NCBI RefSeq assembly: GCF_004104355.1 | Contig: NZ_RJLM01000018.1 | Coordinates: 1-64,000 of the forward strand | Reading direction: 5' to 3' | Source: Photobacterium chitinilyticum | GTDB lineage: Bacteria; Pseudomonadota; Gammaproteobacteria; Enterobacterales; Vibrionaceae | DNA length: 64,000 bases | Shown here: piece after piece, positions 1-9,797 of the stretch | How positions within the stretch are numbered: the first letter of the stretch is position 1 | How the letters are laid out: every line of letters begins with the position of its first letter | Translations under genes and position numbers: made by a program | The notes under the pieces: model-generated | The model's input: the letters and a program-made list of their open reading frames with translations, nothing else | Told to the model about the DNA's origin: nothing | The model's database searches: none

Positions 1-76
1 AATTTTGGTCAAGGACAAGTTGAGCAGCTTCAAGCTTAAACTCAGGGCTATATGTTCTTCTGGTACGTTTGGTCAT
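1..76 (-). CDS. IS3-family transposase OrfA, N-terminal part (runs off window)
   Basis: Reading the minus strand from the ATG at 76 gives about 25 residues beginning MTKRTRRTYSPEFKLEAA, the start of an IS3-family OrfA (helix-turn-helix DNA-binding subunit made before the frameshift to OrfB). The rest lies outside the window. The IS terminus must lie between the start codon and the next gene, roughly 77-122, where there is a GAGGTGAT-GAT-ATCACCTC inverted repeat; I could not fix the exact terminal repeat because the other end is not visible. The insertion apparently removed the 5' part of the following membrane-protein gene. Confidence 0.8.
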   Translation of the reverse strand, partial: MTKRTRRTYSPEFKLEAAQLVLDQN

Positions 77-122
77 TGTGTCACCTGTTCAGTTGTGAGG
101 TGATGATATCACCTCTAATCAG

Positions 123-596
123 GTGGCCAAATTAACTATGCCACTTCACTATCCCGTTATTGTTTATTTCTATTACTTTCAGATAAATGGCGCTATTTTG
201 ACGATGGTTTTTATCGGTATATTGTCACTACAGATAACCGCGGTGAAAAGTATAAAGATCAGTGTGTTTCTCTTATTGACCAATGGGCTAGGGGGGCTGC
301 TTGCCTTGGTAATGTATGAGCTTCTGGTCACCACCCCAGAGTTTCTTTTTTTGCTGGCGTTGATGACATTGGTTAGCCTTGTTGTTGGTGCAAAGATATA
401 TCAACAACCAGAAAAAGCACCCGTTTGGGCCGGGATTATGTCGGCAATGCTGGTGGTTCTAGGCGGTACAATTTCGTCAGATAGTAAGTTAATTGAAGTT
501 AGCTTTTACGGACGGATCGGGCAGATTGTTTTGGCATCAGCCTATATGATAATGGCATCGGTCTTGTTTGACTTATGGCGTAACCGTGATAAGTGA
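123..596 (+). pseudogene. DUF2955-like inner-membrane protein, 5'-truncated by the IS3 element
   Basis: About 150 residues, strongly hydrophobic, with four to five predicted membrane segments and a charged tail (LWRNRDK). The pattern (leucine-rich helices, GGLLALVMYELL, then a loop with QQPEKAPVWAG and a further helix pair) resembles the C-terminal half of DUF2955 permease-like proteins, usually found beside an HlyD-type adaptor in small-molecule efflux modules. There is no credible start with a ribosome binding site: the reading frame opens right at the edge of the IS3 sequence, so I read it as a 5'-truncated remnant. The family assignment is from remembered pattern only. A small intact membrane protein starting at the ATG at 138 is the alternative. 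Confidence 0.5.
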
Positions 597-727
597 TTCC
601 CGATTATTATCAACCCAAATGCCAAACTGGGAGTTAAGTAATTCCTACCTGCGTCGCCTTGTAGCAATATAGGTAATGAGCTTTCCAGAAAGGTTGGAGG
701 GGGATTACAATTGCCACAGGAGGAGCT

Positions 728-1015
728 ATGAAATTCAAAGGTCTAAGTAAAAAGATGCCCATATTGTCACTATTACTTGTAGCGGCTGCATTCTCAGTCA
801 ATGCTTTGGCCAAAGAAATTACAATAAAGCATAATCCCGACATTACCATACAGCCGAGATCATTGAGTAACCGGGTATGCTTATATGACGGCAAAGATTA
901 CTCGTTGGGTTCAATTCTCGTAGTTGAAAATATTGTGTTGGAGTGTAAGGCCGAAAATGACTTTGAATCTAACGGACGCCTGAAATGGCACAAAGTTGAG
1001 AAAAAAGCACCTTAG
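728..1015 (+). CDS. DUF1496 (YnjH-like) small exported protein
   Basis: 95 residues. An N-terminal signal peptide (KKMPILSLLLVAAAFSVNALA, cleavage after ALA near residue 28) precedes a short mature domain with NRVCLYDGKDYSLGS and LECK...NGRLKW, the paired-cysteine pattern of DUF1496/YnjH proteins of gamma-proteobacteria. The two cysteines could form a periplasmic disulfide. Function unknown in the family. A strong AGGAGG ribosome binding site lies 6-7 bases before the ATG, which fixes the start. A bidirectional hairpin terminator follows directly. Confidence 0.8.
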   Translation: MKFKGLSKKMPILSLLLVAAAFSVNALAKEITIKHNPDITIQPRSLSNRVCLYDGKDYSLGSILVVENIVLECKAENDFESNGRLKWHKVEKKAP

Positions 1016-1041
1016 AGAGCCTTCCCATATTACGCTTAGAA

Positions 1042-1071
1042 AAGCGCAGTGTTATTACTAACACTGCGCTT
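1042..1071. terminator. Bidirectional hairpin terminator
   Basis: A perfect 13-bp stem (AAGCGCAGTGTTA / TAACACTGCGCTT) with a TTAC loop sits between two convergent small genes, the DUF1496 gene and the 54-residue gene, and can serve both. Confidence 0.8.
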
Positions 1072-1113
1072 AAATAACAGCAGGGGGGGCTGTTATATTA
1101 TCGAATCATTTTA

Positions 1114-1278
1114 TTATCGAACCATGCGACCTGAATTTGGCGCTAGCTTTCCTGTTCCACCTTTATGGTGATCTGTTGTTGCGCCCATCTCCTGCATTAG
1201 CAGCTCTTTCATTGCAGCTGATTCACGAGAGTTGGTAGGCTTCCAGTTAGCAATCACTTTAGCTTTATTACTATTCAT
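1114..1278 (-). CDS. Small conserved-looking hypothetical protein, 54 aa
   Basis: A 54-codon minus-strand gene beginning MNSNKAKVIANWKP and ending GKLAPNSGRMVR. It is hydrophilic and basic, with no signal peptide or membrane segment. The AAGGAA ribosome binding site 8 bases before the ATG and the flanking terminators support real expression. It is too short for domain assignment and I do not recognise a family; it reads like a small regulatory or nucleic-acid-associated protein, but that is a guess. Confidence 0.55.
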   Translation of the reverse strand: MNSNKAKVIANWKPTNSRESAAMKELLMQEMGATTDHHKGGTGKLAPNSGRMVR

Positions 1279-1529
1279 CGAACTATTCCTTTTCTTTCAT
1301 AACATTATAAATAACGATATGTGCCATCTGATTCATAATATGCTGTCATTTTCATACAAAATGAACAGTATTACCAGTAATAAATGCGCTTAAAGTATCC
1401 ATGTGCGCATTGTTTTATACTACTGACAAAAGCATAACTTTGCATATCTGACCAGTTAATCGCTTAACTATCCTTAATTGTCAGAAATTGAGCGGTTCAG
1501 GTGAAAATTTATTTTGATACAGTAATAAA
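1279..1529. other. Intergenic region, promoter side of the 54-aa gene
   Basis: AT-rich and without a plausible gene on either strand. It should contain the promoter of the minus-strand 54-residue gene. No operator or RNA structure stands out. Confidence 0.5.
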
Positions 1530-1560
1530 AAAAGCCAATTCCATATTGGAATTGGCTTTT
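1530..1560 (-). terminator. Rho-independent terminator of the yfcZ-like gene
   Basis: A 14-bp stem (AAAAGCCAATTCCA / TGGAATTGGCTTTT) with a 3-base loop. Read on the minus strand it is followed by a run of seven T residues, so it most likely terminates the DUF406 gene. Confidence 0.8.
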
Positions 1561-1641
1561 GTTCGAATTTAGTATTTTGTATGAAAATTACATTTGCTTA
1601 GGTAAGCTTACTGCTACTCAAGCGAGGCTTTTCATTAAGCA

Positions 1642-1941
1642 CTATTTTGCCAGTGAACGGCTCTTTAATTCAAAAATAAGCTTTTCGGCACTGCATTCAA
1701 ATTGAATTCGGGCAACAAGCTCCTTGCTGTCTTCAGCAAGCTCTGTTACTTCATGCTTATAGTTGGCATTTACTTGGGCTGCTAGTGCGAGGTAGTTCTT
1801 CAGCTCGGTTTCTAGAGCGTCTTTACCATCGGCATAAACGCGTACTTCAGCAACATCATCACCTTCTTTGATGATAAAGCCCATTTCTGCGGATACACCA
1901 CAGGCTTCACAAGCTTGGTACTCTAGATCTTCGTTTGACAT
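1642..1941 (-). CDS. yfcZ: YfcZ/YiiS family protein (DUF406)
   Basis: 99 residues matching the DUF406 family (E. coli YfcZ/YiiS): an N-terminal CEACG cysteine motif, a central acidic helix (DALETELKNYLALAAQVN), and the conserved C-terminal FECSAEKLIFELKSR. These are small cytoplasmic proteins of unknown role. Length agrees with the family. The gene is monocistronic, with a strong terminator downstream and the next gene more than 100 bases upstream. The symbol is by family resemblance; yiiS is the equally possible paralogue. Confidence 0.8.
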   Translation of the reverse strand: MSNEDLEYQACEACGVSAEMGFIIKEGDDVAEVRVYADGKDALETELKNYLALAAQVNANYKHEVTELAEDSKELVARIQFECSAEKLIFELKSRSLAK

Positions 1942-2073
1942 GACTTTCTCTTTATTCCCATGGATTTATGGGGGCATTTTAAAACTTCGTGACCAAGATC
2001 GCTAATTATTAATGGTGAAAAGTATGTTTGTAGTCTTGTTCGTACCTAATCGCCATAAAGTAAATGCTTGGCT

Positions 2074-2445
2074 TCAGTTAGTTACCTTGCGGGAAGACTT
2101 TTCAAAAGGCCTGCTGAATCCATGGATGATCTTATACTTAGCCTCAGCTTCTCCGGTAGCCGTGTCGCAGAGGTTAATTAGTTCATCATTAAATGGCTTG
2201 CCGCTTTTGACCCGCTTTTTCATTTCAATGAGAAAAGATCGCTCGTTTGATTCGGCGATAGTTAGCATTGTTAAGTGATGACGACGAAAAGTACCTAGCA
2301 ACTTCAACGTTACTAGGCTTGCTAATGCAGAAAGTGAACTGAGTATGACCACCGTAGAGTGGGTAGAGAAGAAACAAGAAATTAATATACAGCTGCATAG
2401 CGTTGTTTGGGCAATGGTTACTGCGATTTTTCTTCTCTTATCCAT
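2074..2445 (-). CDS. Hypothetical membrane protein, 123 aa
   Basis: Starts MDKRRKIAVTIAQTTL, with a short basic N-terminus, then two hydrophobic helices (about residues 8-30 and 32-50) and a cytoplasmic tail of about 70 charged residues with EMKKRVKSGKPFNDELINL. This topology is typical of small inner-membrane proteins with both ends inside. An AGGA ribosome binding site precedes the ATG. An overlapping frame on the plus strand lacks hydrophobic or domain structure and was judged a shadow. No family recognised. Confidence 0.55.
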   Translation of the reverse strand: MDKRRKIAVTIAQTTLCSCILISCFFSTHSTVVILSSLSALASLVTLKLLGTFRRHHLTMLTIAESNERSFLIEMKKRVKSGKPFNDELINLCDTATGEAEAKYKIIHGFSRPFEKSSRKVTN

Positions 2446-2501
2446 ATTGGTGTCCTATGTTCAATTTCTCACTGGTAAGTGACTAGTATTTAAACCCAAA
2501 A

Positions 2502-2528
2502 AGCCCGTCATTTTCAATATGATGGGCT
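2502..2528 (-). terminator. Hairpin terminator after the glpK remnant
   Basis: A 10-bp stem (AGCCCGTCAT / ATGATGGGCT, one G-T pair). On the minus strand it is followed by TTTTTGGG. It sits 15 bases past the stop codon of the glpK remnant and is probably the original glpK terminator. Confidence 0.7.
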
Positions 2529-2543
2529 AGAATAACGGGGTTG

Positions 2544-2672
2544 TTAGTGTTCGATCCAACCTCTAGAACTTGCTACGGCGCGTTTCCAGCCAGAGTATCT
2601 GCGCTCTCTTTTCTCTTGATCACCATCTGGGGTGGAGAGACGGTCTAGGTGAATACCGGAGCCAGCCTGCAT
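2544..2672 (-). pseudogene. glpK: Glycerol kinase (GlpK) 3' remnant with internal deletion
   Basis: The minus-strand frame ending here reads MQAGSGIHLDRL directly joined to TPDGDQEKRERRYSGWKRAV and ends RGWIEH. In E. coli GlpK the segment EAMQADSGIRLHALRVDGG and the C-terminal segment [20 protein letters not shown]...EEH are separated by about 70 residues. The match on both sides indicates a glpK relic in which the rest of the gene and an internal stretch have been deleted. Sequence further 5' in the same frame does not look like GlpK. A terminator follows. Remembered homology, not an alignment. Confidence 0.6.
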
Positions 2673-2895
2673 TGGATGCAAGAAACAGCCTGTGCAACGG
2701 AATATAAGCCAGAACTCGGCTAAATGTACACAATGTGACATTGTTATTTTCGAAATGGAGCAAAATATGTGAGAGTGATCGTTCATTCGAGCATTGGGTG
2801 GCTATTCCTGCTTGTAAAGCAACCAGTTGATGGCGGTTTGTTTCGCCGAGCCTGATAGAGCAGGGTCGGCGACAGGTATAAGCTTGATGACGGAT

Positions 2896-4821
2896 TTACA
2901 CTAAGTGTGGGTAAATACCGGCAACCAAGGTTTGGGTTTGTCGGAAAGGGTATGATTCAAGTTTGGCGAATCCATTCATCTGTCGAGCTTTTATTTTAGT
3001 GTTCAGAGGTGATGTCATTCCGCATAAGAATCGTGTTACCGCTGCTGTAGAAGGCTGTGAAGGGCATGCCGTGATAAAAGGATCGCACCATGCTTTAAGT
3101 GCGTTATCCGAAATATCAGATAACTGTAGGTTGCCCGGTAGTGTTGCAGTATGCCCGCGACAGACAGAGCAGTGTCCGCATTGCTCCGGTGCATTGGTAT
3201 CAGCGAAATAGCTAGCGAGGGTGTGGCTTAGGCATTGGCTGCTTTCAAAGAAGTTCAGCATGCGTGTAATACGTTCAATCTCGCTATTTTCTTTTTTTCG
3301 GAATAAGTCATAGAGGCTTCCAGCTTGTTCCTGGAGATTAAATTGAGCGTTTTTAACTCGGTAAACGTCCGTCATCTGCTTACTTTCAAGCTCGATCCAG
3401 CCCTTTTCACTAAAATAATCGATAGCAGCGACTACACGTTTTCGTTCTGTCTGGTTGCTTTGCCATAGCGCCTCGAAATCAACGGTATACCAGGTTCGTG
3501 CTTTGGGGGAGCAGGCGAAAATTTGGCTGACAAACTCTCGGCGCTCACCCTGAAATTGCTCTGTGATAAACTGCTGATCTTTGAGGAGCTTGAAGCGATA
3601 ATCTGCAAAATAGGTGTACTGTGGCTCGATGATCTGGTGCATTTCTAGATAGACGAGCAGCGTTTTCAGTGGCAGCAAACGAATGTTACTGTCTTTCGAC
3701 AAGCGAGAAAGCATGATTTCCCACTGCCCCGGACTGGCTTGGATCTGACTGAGAACAGCTTCGATTGCTTCCTGATCGGGGGTATCGCCATAGACAAAGT
3801 TTTCGAGCACATTCAGACCGGACTTATTGGCAAGAACAGTACAATGAGATGCTAGCCCATCACGCCCTGCACGGCCAATCTCCTGACTATAGTTTTCAAT
3901 CGACTTGGGCAAGTCATAGTGAATAACACGCCGGATATCGGATTTATCAATCCCCATTCCAAAGGCGATGGTTGCTATGATGCAGCGATGGTTGCCAGCC
4001 ATGAAAGCCTGCTGGATCTGCTGTCTGTGCTCTGAGTCCATACCTGCATGGTAGGCCTGAGTTTGGTATCCCTGTTGGTTAAGCCAGCTGGCCAAGTGCT
4101 CGGCAGTTTTCTGCAATGTGACATACACAATTGTCGGAAGGCTGGAATCTTGTTCCAGCTGGTTCAGTAAGGCCTGCTGTTTATTATCTTCTTCCGTCGG
4201 GGCGATAGCCAAATCGAGGTTGTGGCGATAAAAGCCGGTCACCACAATATTCTGCTTATCTATAGCAAACTTTTGACCCATATCTTCAATGACTGCGGGG
4301 GTTGCCGTTGCGGTAAGGAGCAATACCTGGGGAATATTCAGCCATAGGCGATGACTGGGTAGTTTTAGATAGTCGGGGCGAAAGTTGTGACCCCACTCGG
4401 AGATACAGTGCGCTTCGTCAACGACCAGTAATGAAATCGGCACCTGAGAGATAAAATGGCGAAAGCGCTCGTTGTTGAGCCTTTCTACTGAAATCATCAG
4501 CACCTTTATGTCACCGTTTCTTACCCCCTGCATCACTTGCTGGCTCTCGTCCCAGCTTTGGCTTGAGTCAATTGAAGCCGCGGGAATATTTTTGCTATGT
4601 AGAAAATCGAGCTGATCTTTCATCAGTGCCAGCAAGGGCGAGATGACCAGTGTCAGGTGTGGCAACTGGATCGCAGGTAACTGATAACACAATGACTTTC
4701 CAGATCCGGTCGGGAAAATTGCACATGCTGACTCACCATGTAATATTTTCGTGATGACGTCTTCTTGTCCCGGACGAAGGCTATCGAAGCCAAAGTAGTT
4801 TTTCAGTGTTTGCTGGTACAT
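2896..4821 (-). CDS. recQ: ATP-dependent DNA helicase, RecQ family
   Basis: 641 residues. 3'-5' helicase of RecQ type acting in recombination and fork repair. Visible motifs: LRPGQ (motif 0), Walker A TGSGKSLCYQ near residue 40, LLALMKDQ (Ia), DEAHCISEWGHNFRPDY (II plus the RecQ aromatic loop) near 135-150, LLLTATA (III), YHAGM (IV), ATIAFGMGIDKSDIR (V) and HYDLPKSIENYSQEIGRAGRDG (VI). The C-terminal part has a Zn-binding cysteine cluster (CLSH...CGHCSVC, about residue 555) and no recognisable HRDC domain, so it differs from E. coli RecQ and may be the shorter RecQ paralogue class. It is probably monocistronic. Confidence 0.9.
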   Translation of the reverse strand: MYQQTLKNYFGFDSLRPGQEDVITKILHGESACAIFPTGSGKSLCYQLPAIQLPHLTLVISPLLALMKDQLDFLHSKNIPAASIDSSQSWDESQQVMQGVRNGDIKVLMISVERLNNERFRHFISQVPISLLVVDEAHCISEWGHNFRPDYLKLPSHRLWLNIPQVLLLTATATPAVIEDMGQKFAIDKQNIVVTGFYRHNLDLAIAPTEEDNKQQALLNQLEQDSSLPTIVYVTLQKTAEHLASWLNQQGYQTQAYHAGMDSEHRQQIQQAFMAGNHRCIIATIAFGMGIDKSDIRRVIHYDLPKSIENYSQEIGRAGRDGLASHCTVLANKSGLNVLENFVYGDTPDQEAIEAVLSQIQASPGQWEIMLSRLSKDSNIRLLPLKTLLVYLEMHQIIEPQYTYFADYRFKLLKDQQFITEQFQGERREFVSQIFACSPKARTWYTVDFEALWQSNQTERKRVVAAIDYFSEKGWIELESKQMTDVYRVKNAQFNLQEQAGSLYDLFRKKENSEIERITRMLNFFESSQCLSHTLASYFADTNAPEQCGHCSVCRGHTATLPGNLQLSDISDNALKAWCDPFITACPSQPSTAAVTRFLCGMTSPLNTKIKARQMNGFAKLESYPFRQTQTLVAGIYPHLV

Positions 4822-4942
4822 GGGTAAAGATAACTCTTAGCACAATTGAATAGCGATAATAACGTACCTGAGAGTTGGACAGTAGCCGGGCAAGTTAAAA
4901 AAGCTGAATTATTGGTGGGGATCTTGCTGTGATGAAAAGTTC

Positions 4943-4978
4943 TGCTGCCTCAACGAGCCAAACTGAGTTGTGGCAGCA
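4943..4978 (-). terminator. Hairpin downstream of the aerotaxis-type receptor
   Basis: Stem TGCTGCC-T-CAAC / GTTG-T-GGCAGCA with a 12-base loop, just past the stop codon of the minus-strand PAS receptor. On the minus strand the tail (GAACTTTTCATC) is only moderately T-rich. Confidence 0.5.
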
Positions 4979-4985
4979 AAGATGG

Positions 4986-6548
4986 TTATTTTTCCTCGAA
5001 GCGTGCCGCAAGGTGATGGAAATCATCGACTCTGTTTTTAAGCGTTGCACTGCTTTGTTCAACTTGCTCGACTTCATTGAGGTTTTGCTGAGATGCTTCG
5101 GCAATTACATGAATGTGTTGGCTAGTCTGTTCAGACAAGTGTTCCTGTTCAGAAGCAGATGAGGAAACCTGACCGATGAGTTGACTGATTGCCTGCATGT
5201 TTTGCTCTACCTGTTCAAGGCACTGAGCACTTTTGGCGGCGATGTCGACACACTCGTTGGTTTTATCGCGGTTGTTTTCAATCACGGCCTGCCAGTCATT
5301 AATTGTGGCCATCATTTGCTCGATGCTGTTTTGGATCTGTTCGGTTGCTGTTTGGGTCCGAGATGACAGGGCACGTACCTCGTCCGCGACAACAGCAAAA
5401 CCCCGGCCATGCTCGCCTGCACGTGCTGCCTCGATGGCCGCGTTAAGTGCCAGCAGGTTTGTTTGCTCGGCAATGCCGCTGATTTCGGACATGACGGTAC
5501 TCACTTTACTGGCTTCGCTTCCGAGCTGGTGGGTGGCAGCCGTTGCCTGTTCGGCCTGTGCCGATAAAGTATGCAGGCTACTTTGGGTCGAATCGAGCTG
5601 CTCTCGGGTTTGACCACAATGGAGCCGGGTTTCATCCAATAGCGTATTGCTGTCACTGGCGTGTGATGCAACAGATCGGGCTGAATCTGCAATGCCATTC
5701 ATTGCGTTGGCAACGTGATGAATATTGGTGTTTTGAGTTGAGATAGCCTGGTTAACCCGGCTTGCCGAATCACTAAGCTGATCGGCCAAATCGTGAAGCG
5801 GAGCTGCCGAATCAGTCATTCGTCCCAAGACTGTTCGAATACGAGCAGAGGCCATTTTAATACGGTAATCGGCAACGGAAAATTTATCATTACCAGAAAA
5901 AATGAGTCGGCTGACGCTGTCGTATCGTTGCTGTAATTCTTTAAGCCGCAACGGGGTCTCGAATAACTCCTGTCGAAACAACAGGCCAATCACTGCCAGC
6001 GGTGTAAAGAGCAGGGCATTTTGCAGGCTAATCCCTTCATTGAGTAGGCTTGCTGCTGGCAAAACACAAGAAGCAGCCAGAGCGCAATACTTAAAGGAGC
6101 CCGGAAGAGAAAACGCCGCTTTTCGACCACGTTGTTCCGCTGTTAGTAGTTGTTTATAAGCCTTGGTCGCGATTTGAACCCACTGCGATTTAGGTTTAAC
6201 ACGCACAGATTGATAGCCCGTAACTTGGCCATTTTCATACATAGGGGTGACATAGGCGTCTACCCAGTAATAGTCGCCACCCTTTGCTTGGTTCTTGACA
6301 ATACCTCGCCATGCTTTGCCATTGTGCAAACAGGCCCATAAATCGGCAAAAGCAGCTTTAGGCATATCAGGGTGTCGGATGATGTTATGGTTCTGGCCAA
6401 TGAGCTCCTGCTCGCTATAGCCTGCAACTCTGCAGAAAGAGGGATTGCAGTAGGTGATCACTCCTTTCAGGTTGGTCGTTGAAACGAGCTGTTCACCTTC
6501 AGGAAATGTAATTTCGTTGGGATTTGAAAAAATGTTGCTAGCTGACAT
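4986..6548 (-). CDS. PAS-domain methyl-accepting chemotaxis protein (Aer-like)
   Basis: 520 residues. An N-terminal PAS domain (about 20-115; [23 protein letters not shown] and [10 protein letters not shown] are typical of Aer-type FAD-binding PAS) is followed by two short hydrophobic stretches (about 145-190) that form a membrane hairpin. The C-terminal MCP signalling domain carries the hairpin-tip motif [19 protein letters not shown] near residue 365. There is no periplasmic sensor domain, so the likely stimulus is intracellular redox or oxygen, relayed to CheA/CheW. It is transcribed divergently from the next chemoreceptor. FAD binding is inferred from the family. Confidence 0.9.
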   Translation of the reverse strand: MSASNIFSNPNEITFPEGEQLVSTTNLKGVITYCNPSFCRVAGYSEQELIGQNHNIIRHPDMPKAAFADLWACLHNGKAWRGIVKNQAKGGDYYWVDAYVTPMYENGQVTGYQSVRVKPKSQWVQIATKAYKQLLTAEQRGRKAAFSLPGSFKYCALAASCVLPAASLLNEGISLQNALLFTPLAVIGLLFRQELFETPLRLKELQQRYDSVSRLIFSGNDKFSVADYRIKMASARIRTVLGRMTDSAAPLHDLADQLSDSASRVNQAISTQNTNIHHVANAMNGIADSARSVASHASDSNTLLDETRLHCGQTREQLDSTQSSLHTLSAQAEQATAATHQLGSEASKVSTVMSEISGIAEQTNLLALNAAIEAARAGEHGRGFAVVADEVRALSSRTQTATEQIQNSIEQMMATINDWQAVIENNRDKTNECVDIAAKSAQCLEQVEQNMQAISQLIGQVSSSASEQEHLSEQTSQHIHVIAEASQQNLNEVEQVEQSSATLKNRVDDFHHLAARFEEK

Positions 6549-6962
6549 TCTAATTAGACCTGAAATGCACGGTACTTATTTAGGGGTACCTTGTTATAAA
6601 TCCGGCTAATGAAAACATAATATGACACTACGTATCAATATATTAATGTTTTTTTGCCAACTGAGGTTGTTTGTGTTGAGTTGTTGACTATTTATCTGTC
6701 GATGTGATGGCTTTGTGCCTGTTTGGTTGGCTTGAGTTTTATTAACAACCTTTTTATTTACAGCTCACTAACTGTTTTTACGGCACGTTTTCATATGAGT
6801 CATTTTTTACCCATCTCTTTATTTTTAACGAGAAAGAAGTGTGGTGACTCCTATTTTGTCAATAAGACTATGAATTTGCATGTAAAAAAGTGGTTGCATA
6901 TGACCATGATCGGTATGGTTGCTGTACGTGATCAGACTGCTTTGAATAAGTCAGGAATAACA

Positions 6963-8606
6963 ATGTTGTGGTTCAGAAATCTCTCTTTTCGTTGGAAGTT
7001 CATTACACCAATAATGCTTGTGGTTGCACTGTTCTGTGGGCTATTCGCGACCGTCGTATTTGTTTCAAAAGATCAAGCTGATGCCAGTAAAATTCTAACC
7101 GATGAAATCCAGCCAGTGCTCGAACAATTGGAAGACGGGTATCGAGACCTTTATCAGGTTATAACAGCTGGGCAAGGGGTGATTCTATCGGAAGGTGACC
7201 CAGAGCAGTTGCGCCGACTTACCGACGTTTTTCTCGATGACAGTGCAAAAGCAACGACTCGCTTGAAATCACCTCAGGCGCTGATTGAAAAGGGTTTTCT
7301 TGGTACCGAAAGTGAACTGACATTACAGAAATTAAATACGGGCTACACAAAATGGCTAATTCATTATCAAACCATGATTGAACAATCTGGTCAGGCCGGA
7401 ATGTACTACAAAGATAATCGTGTGCAGATTGAAAATGATTTCAGTGTCCTGCGTTCCTCACTACTGGAGATCCGCAGTGAAATTCAAGCGGCTCAGGTCG
7501 AATTGAAACTTCAACTTGTCGCTAATTCGAAACTGATCACCATCATCATTGAAGGTGGTATTGTTGCTGTTATTATCCTCTCAATGCTGATTGCCTGGTT
7601 GGTATCAGGTTTGGTTAGTGCTCCGTTAAAGCGCTTATCGCTAGCAATGAATGACATTGCTGTCGGGCATGGTGATCTCACTCAGCGCTTGCAAGAAGAT
7701 AGCAAAGATGAAATAGGGATGCTGGCCAACTCATTTAATGAGTTTGTCTCTAGGATCCATATCATGATCATTGAAGTTGCGCTCACTCTTCAGGCTGTTC
7801 AGGCAGAAACAGCCCGTATACAGCAAGAAACCCAGGGGGTGGTTGCCAATGCCGCCAGTCAGCAGCAAGAAAGTACGCAAGCTGCAACAGCTGTGAATGA
7901 AATGAGTGCGACAAGCGACACCGTCACCCAGCACGCTAATGAAGCGGCTCAGGCCACGCAGAGTGCAAGTACTGAATCTGAAACAGCACGCGATATGCTT
8001 AGCGATACCGTTATATCAATTCATAAACTCGCGGATGAAATTGAGTCTTCAAGTGTTGTCATTAGCCACCTAGAGCGTGATGTAGGCAACATTGCCTCTA
8101 TTCTTGATGTTATCCGAGGGATAGCAGATCAAACGAATCTATTGGCGTTGAATGCTGCGATTGAAGCTGCCCGGGCGGGTGAGCAGGGACGTGGTTTTGC
8201 GGTTGTTGCTGATGAAGTTCGAACGCTTGCCAGCAAGACACAAGATAGTACAGGCGAAATTCAGGTGATGATCGAACGACTACAACAAGGTGCAAGAGCA
8301 GCTGTACAGGCAATGGAATCGAGCAGTGAAAGCAGTACTTATACGGTTCAACAAGCCAATACTGCAAACGACTCGATTGATGCTATCAGTCAGTCTATTA
8401 ACGTCATTAATGAGATGAATTTGCAGATTGCTACGGCAGCAACACAACAAAGCCATGTGAGCGACAGTATTAATCGCAATGTGCAGGAAATTGCCTCAAT
8501 GAGCCAACAAATGGTCGGCAAGGTGAAAACCACGGAGCAGGGATTTGATATGCTGACTAAACAGTGCAGTCAGTTAGAAGAATTAGTAAGTCAGTTCCGC
8601 ACCTAA
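6963..8606 (+). CDS. Methyl-accepting chemotaxis protein with periplasmic sensor domain
   Basis: 547 residues from the chosen ATG, which follows CAGGAA; an upstream extension of the frame has no ribosome binding site and would precede the membrane segment with odd sequence. Order: cytoplasmic start [15 protein letters not shown]1 (about 14-35), periplasmic helical sensor (about 36-190), TM2 (about 190-215), HAMP (about 215-270; [25 protein letters not shown]), and signalling domain with [20 protein letters not shown] near 390. The helical ligand-binding region resembles 4-helix-bundle sensors; the ligand is unknown. A terminator follows directly, so it is monocistronic. Confidence 0.9.
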   Translation: MLWFRNLSFRWKFITPIMLVVALFCGLFATVVFVSKDQADASKILTDEIQPVLEQLEDGYRDLYQVITAGQGVILSEGDPEQLRRLTDVFLDDSAKATTRLKSPQALIEKGFLGTESELTLQKLNTGYTKWLIHYQTMIEQSGQAGMYYKDNRVQIENDFSVLRSSLLEIRSEIQAAQVELKLQLVANSKLITIIIEGGIVAVIILSMLIAWLVSGLVSAPLKRLSLAMNDIAVGHGDLTQRLQEDSKDEIGMLANSFNEFVSRIHIMIIEVALTLQAVQAETARIQQETQGVVANAASQQQESTQAATAVNEMSATSDTVTQHANEAAQATQSASTESETARDMLSDTVISIHKLADEIESSSVVISHLERDVGNIASILDVIRGIADQTNLLALNAAIEAARAGEQGRGFAVVADEVRTLASKTQDSTGEIQVMIERLQQGARAAVQAMESSSESSTYTVQQANTANDSIDAISQSINVINEMNLQIATAATQQSHVSDSINRNVQEIASMSQQMVGKVKTTEQGFDMLTKQCSQLEELVSQFRT

Positions 8607-8628
8607 AGCTGATTTGTTGTATCGATAG

Positions 8629-8650
8629 AACATCCGCTTAGGCGGATGTT
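8629..8650 (+). terminator. Rho-independent terminator of the chemoreceptor gene
   Basis: 9-bp stem AACATCCGC / GCGGATGTT with a TTAG loop, followed by TTGCTTATTG, 22 bases after the stop codon. Confidence 0.75.
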
Positions 8651-8843
8651 TTGCTTATTGCCCTACTGAAATAATTTTATGCTGGTAAGCATAAATAATT
8701 GGTCTCTTCTGCAAGTTTTCTTTACCTCCTAATAAAGATTATTGTCAATTGCTAAAATATAATTATTAATTAAATAGCTATGAAGTATCAATGGCTTAAG
8801 ATATTCTGCAGGTAACTGAACGTTGTTTGTTAAGGAGCTAGTC

Positions 8844-9797
8844 ATGCCAGAAATGCCATATGATACGTTAGTAACCGTAGGAATATTTATTGTTGTTGCG
8901 ATTGTGTTTATTGCTTCCGGAGTAAAAACCGTTGCACAGGGGAACGAGTGGACCGTCGAGCGGTTTGGCCGTTATACCAAAACACTTCGACCGGGGTTAA
9001 ACCTTATTGTTCCTTTTGTTGATAAAGTTGGCAATAAGATCAATATGATGGAGAGAGTGCTTGATATCCCTGCTCAGGAGGTCATTTCACTTGATAATGC
9101 TAATGTGACTATTGATGCTGTTTGCTTTGTTCAGGTTGTCGATGCGGCGAAAGCTGCGTACGAGGTTAACGATCTTGAACATGCGATCCGTAACCTAACC
9201 CTAACCAACATTCGTACTGTACTGGGATCAATGGAGCTAGATGCAATGCTGTCGCAGCGTGACAGGATTAATAGTCAGTTGCTGACGATTGTCGATCAGG
9301 CAACCAACCCTTGGGGAGTGAAAGTTACCCGAATCGAAATTCGTGATGTTCAGCCGCCAGCCGATCTGACTGAGGCAATGAATGCGCAGATGAAAGCCGA
9401 ACGTAACAAGCGAGCTGAGGTGCTGGAGGCTGAAGGGGTACGTCAGGCTGAGATTTTACGCGCCGAAGGTCATAAACAATCAGAAATTTTACGTGCGGAA
9501 GGGGACAAGCAGGCAGCAATCCTTCAGGCGGAAGCTCGTGAACGTGCAGCAGAAGCAGAAGCTCGTGCAACCACAATGGTATCGGATGCTATTGCTCAGG
9601 GTGACTTACAGGCGGTCAATTATTTTATTGCGCAAGGTTATACCGAAGCACTCAAATCCATAGGCCAGGCTGAAAATGGTAAAGTTATTATGTTGCCACT
9701 GGAAGCAACAGGGCTGATGGGATCGTTGACGGGCATTGCTGAGTTACTTAACCAGTCAAAGCAGCCTGAAGCGGGAAGTAAAGGAACAAAGGCATGA
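8844..9797 (+). CDS. qmcA: SPFH/Band 7 membrane protease-associated protein (QmcA/stomatin-like)
   Basis: 317 residues from the ATG that follows AAGGAG with 6-base spacing. One N-terminal transmembrane helix (about 8-26), then the SPFH/Band 7 domain ([20 protein letters not shown] ... [18 protein letters not shown] ... [12 protein letters not shown]) and a long charged coiled coil made of [15 protein letters not shown]-type repeats. Such proteins oligomerise in membrane microdomains and modulate proteases such as FtsH. The 4-base overlap with the NfeD-like gene downstream reproduces the classic SPFH-NfeD pair. Confidence 0.9.
   Translation: MPEMPYDTLVTVGIFIVVAIVFIASGVKTVAQGNEWTVERFGRYTKTLRPGLNLIVPFVDKVGNKINMMERVLDIPAQEVISLDNANVTIDAVCFVQVVDAAKAAYEVNDLEHAIRNLTLTNIRTVLGSMELDAMLSQRDRINSQLLTIVDQATNPWGVKVTRIEIRDVQPPADLTEAMNAQMKAERNKRAEVLEAEGVRQAEILRAEGHKQSEILRAEGDKQAAILQAEARERAAEAEARATTMVSDAIAQGDLQAVNYFIAQGYTEALKSIGQAENGKVIMLPLEATGLMGSLTGIAELLNQSKQPEAGSKGTKA

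Noticed and set aside
2012-2278. Plus-strand 88-codon frame opposite the 123-residue membrane protein
   Set aside because: The minus-strand frame has better hydrophobic topology, start and ribosome binding site; the plus frame is its shadow.
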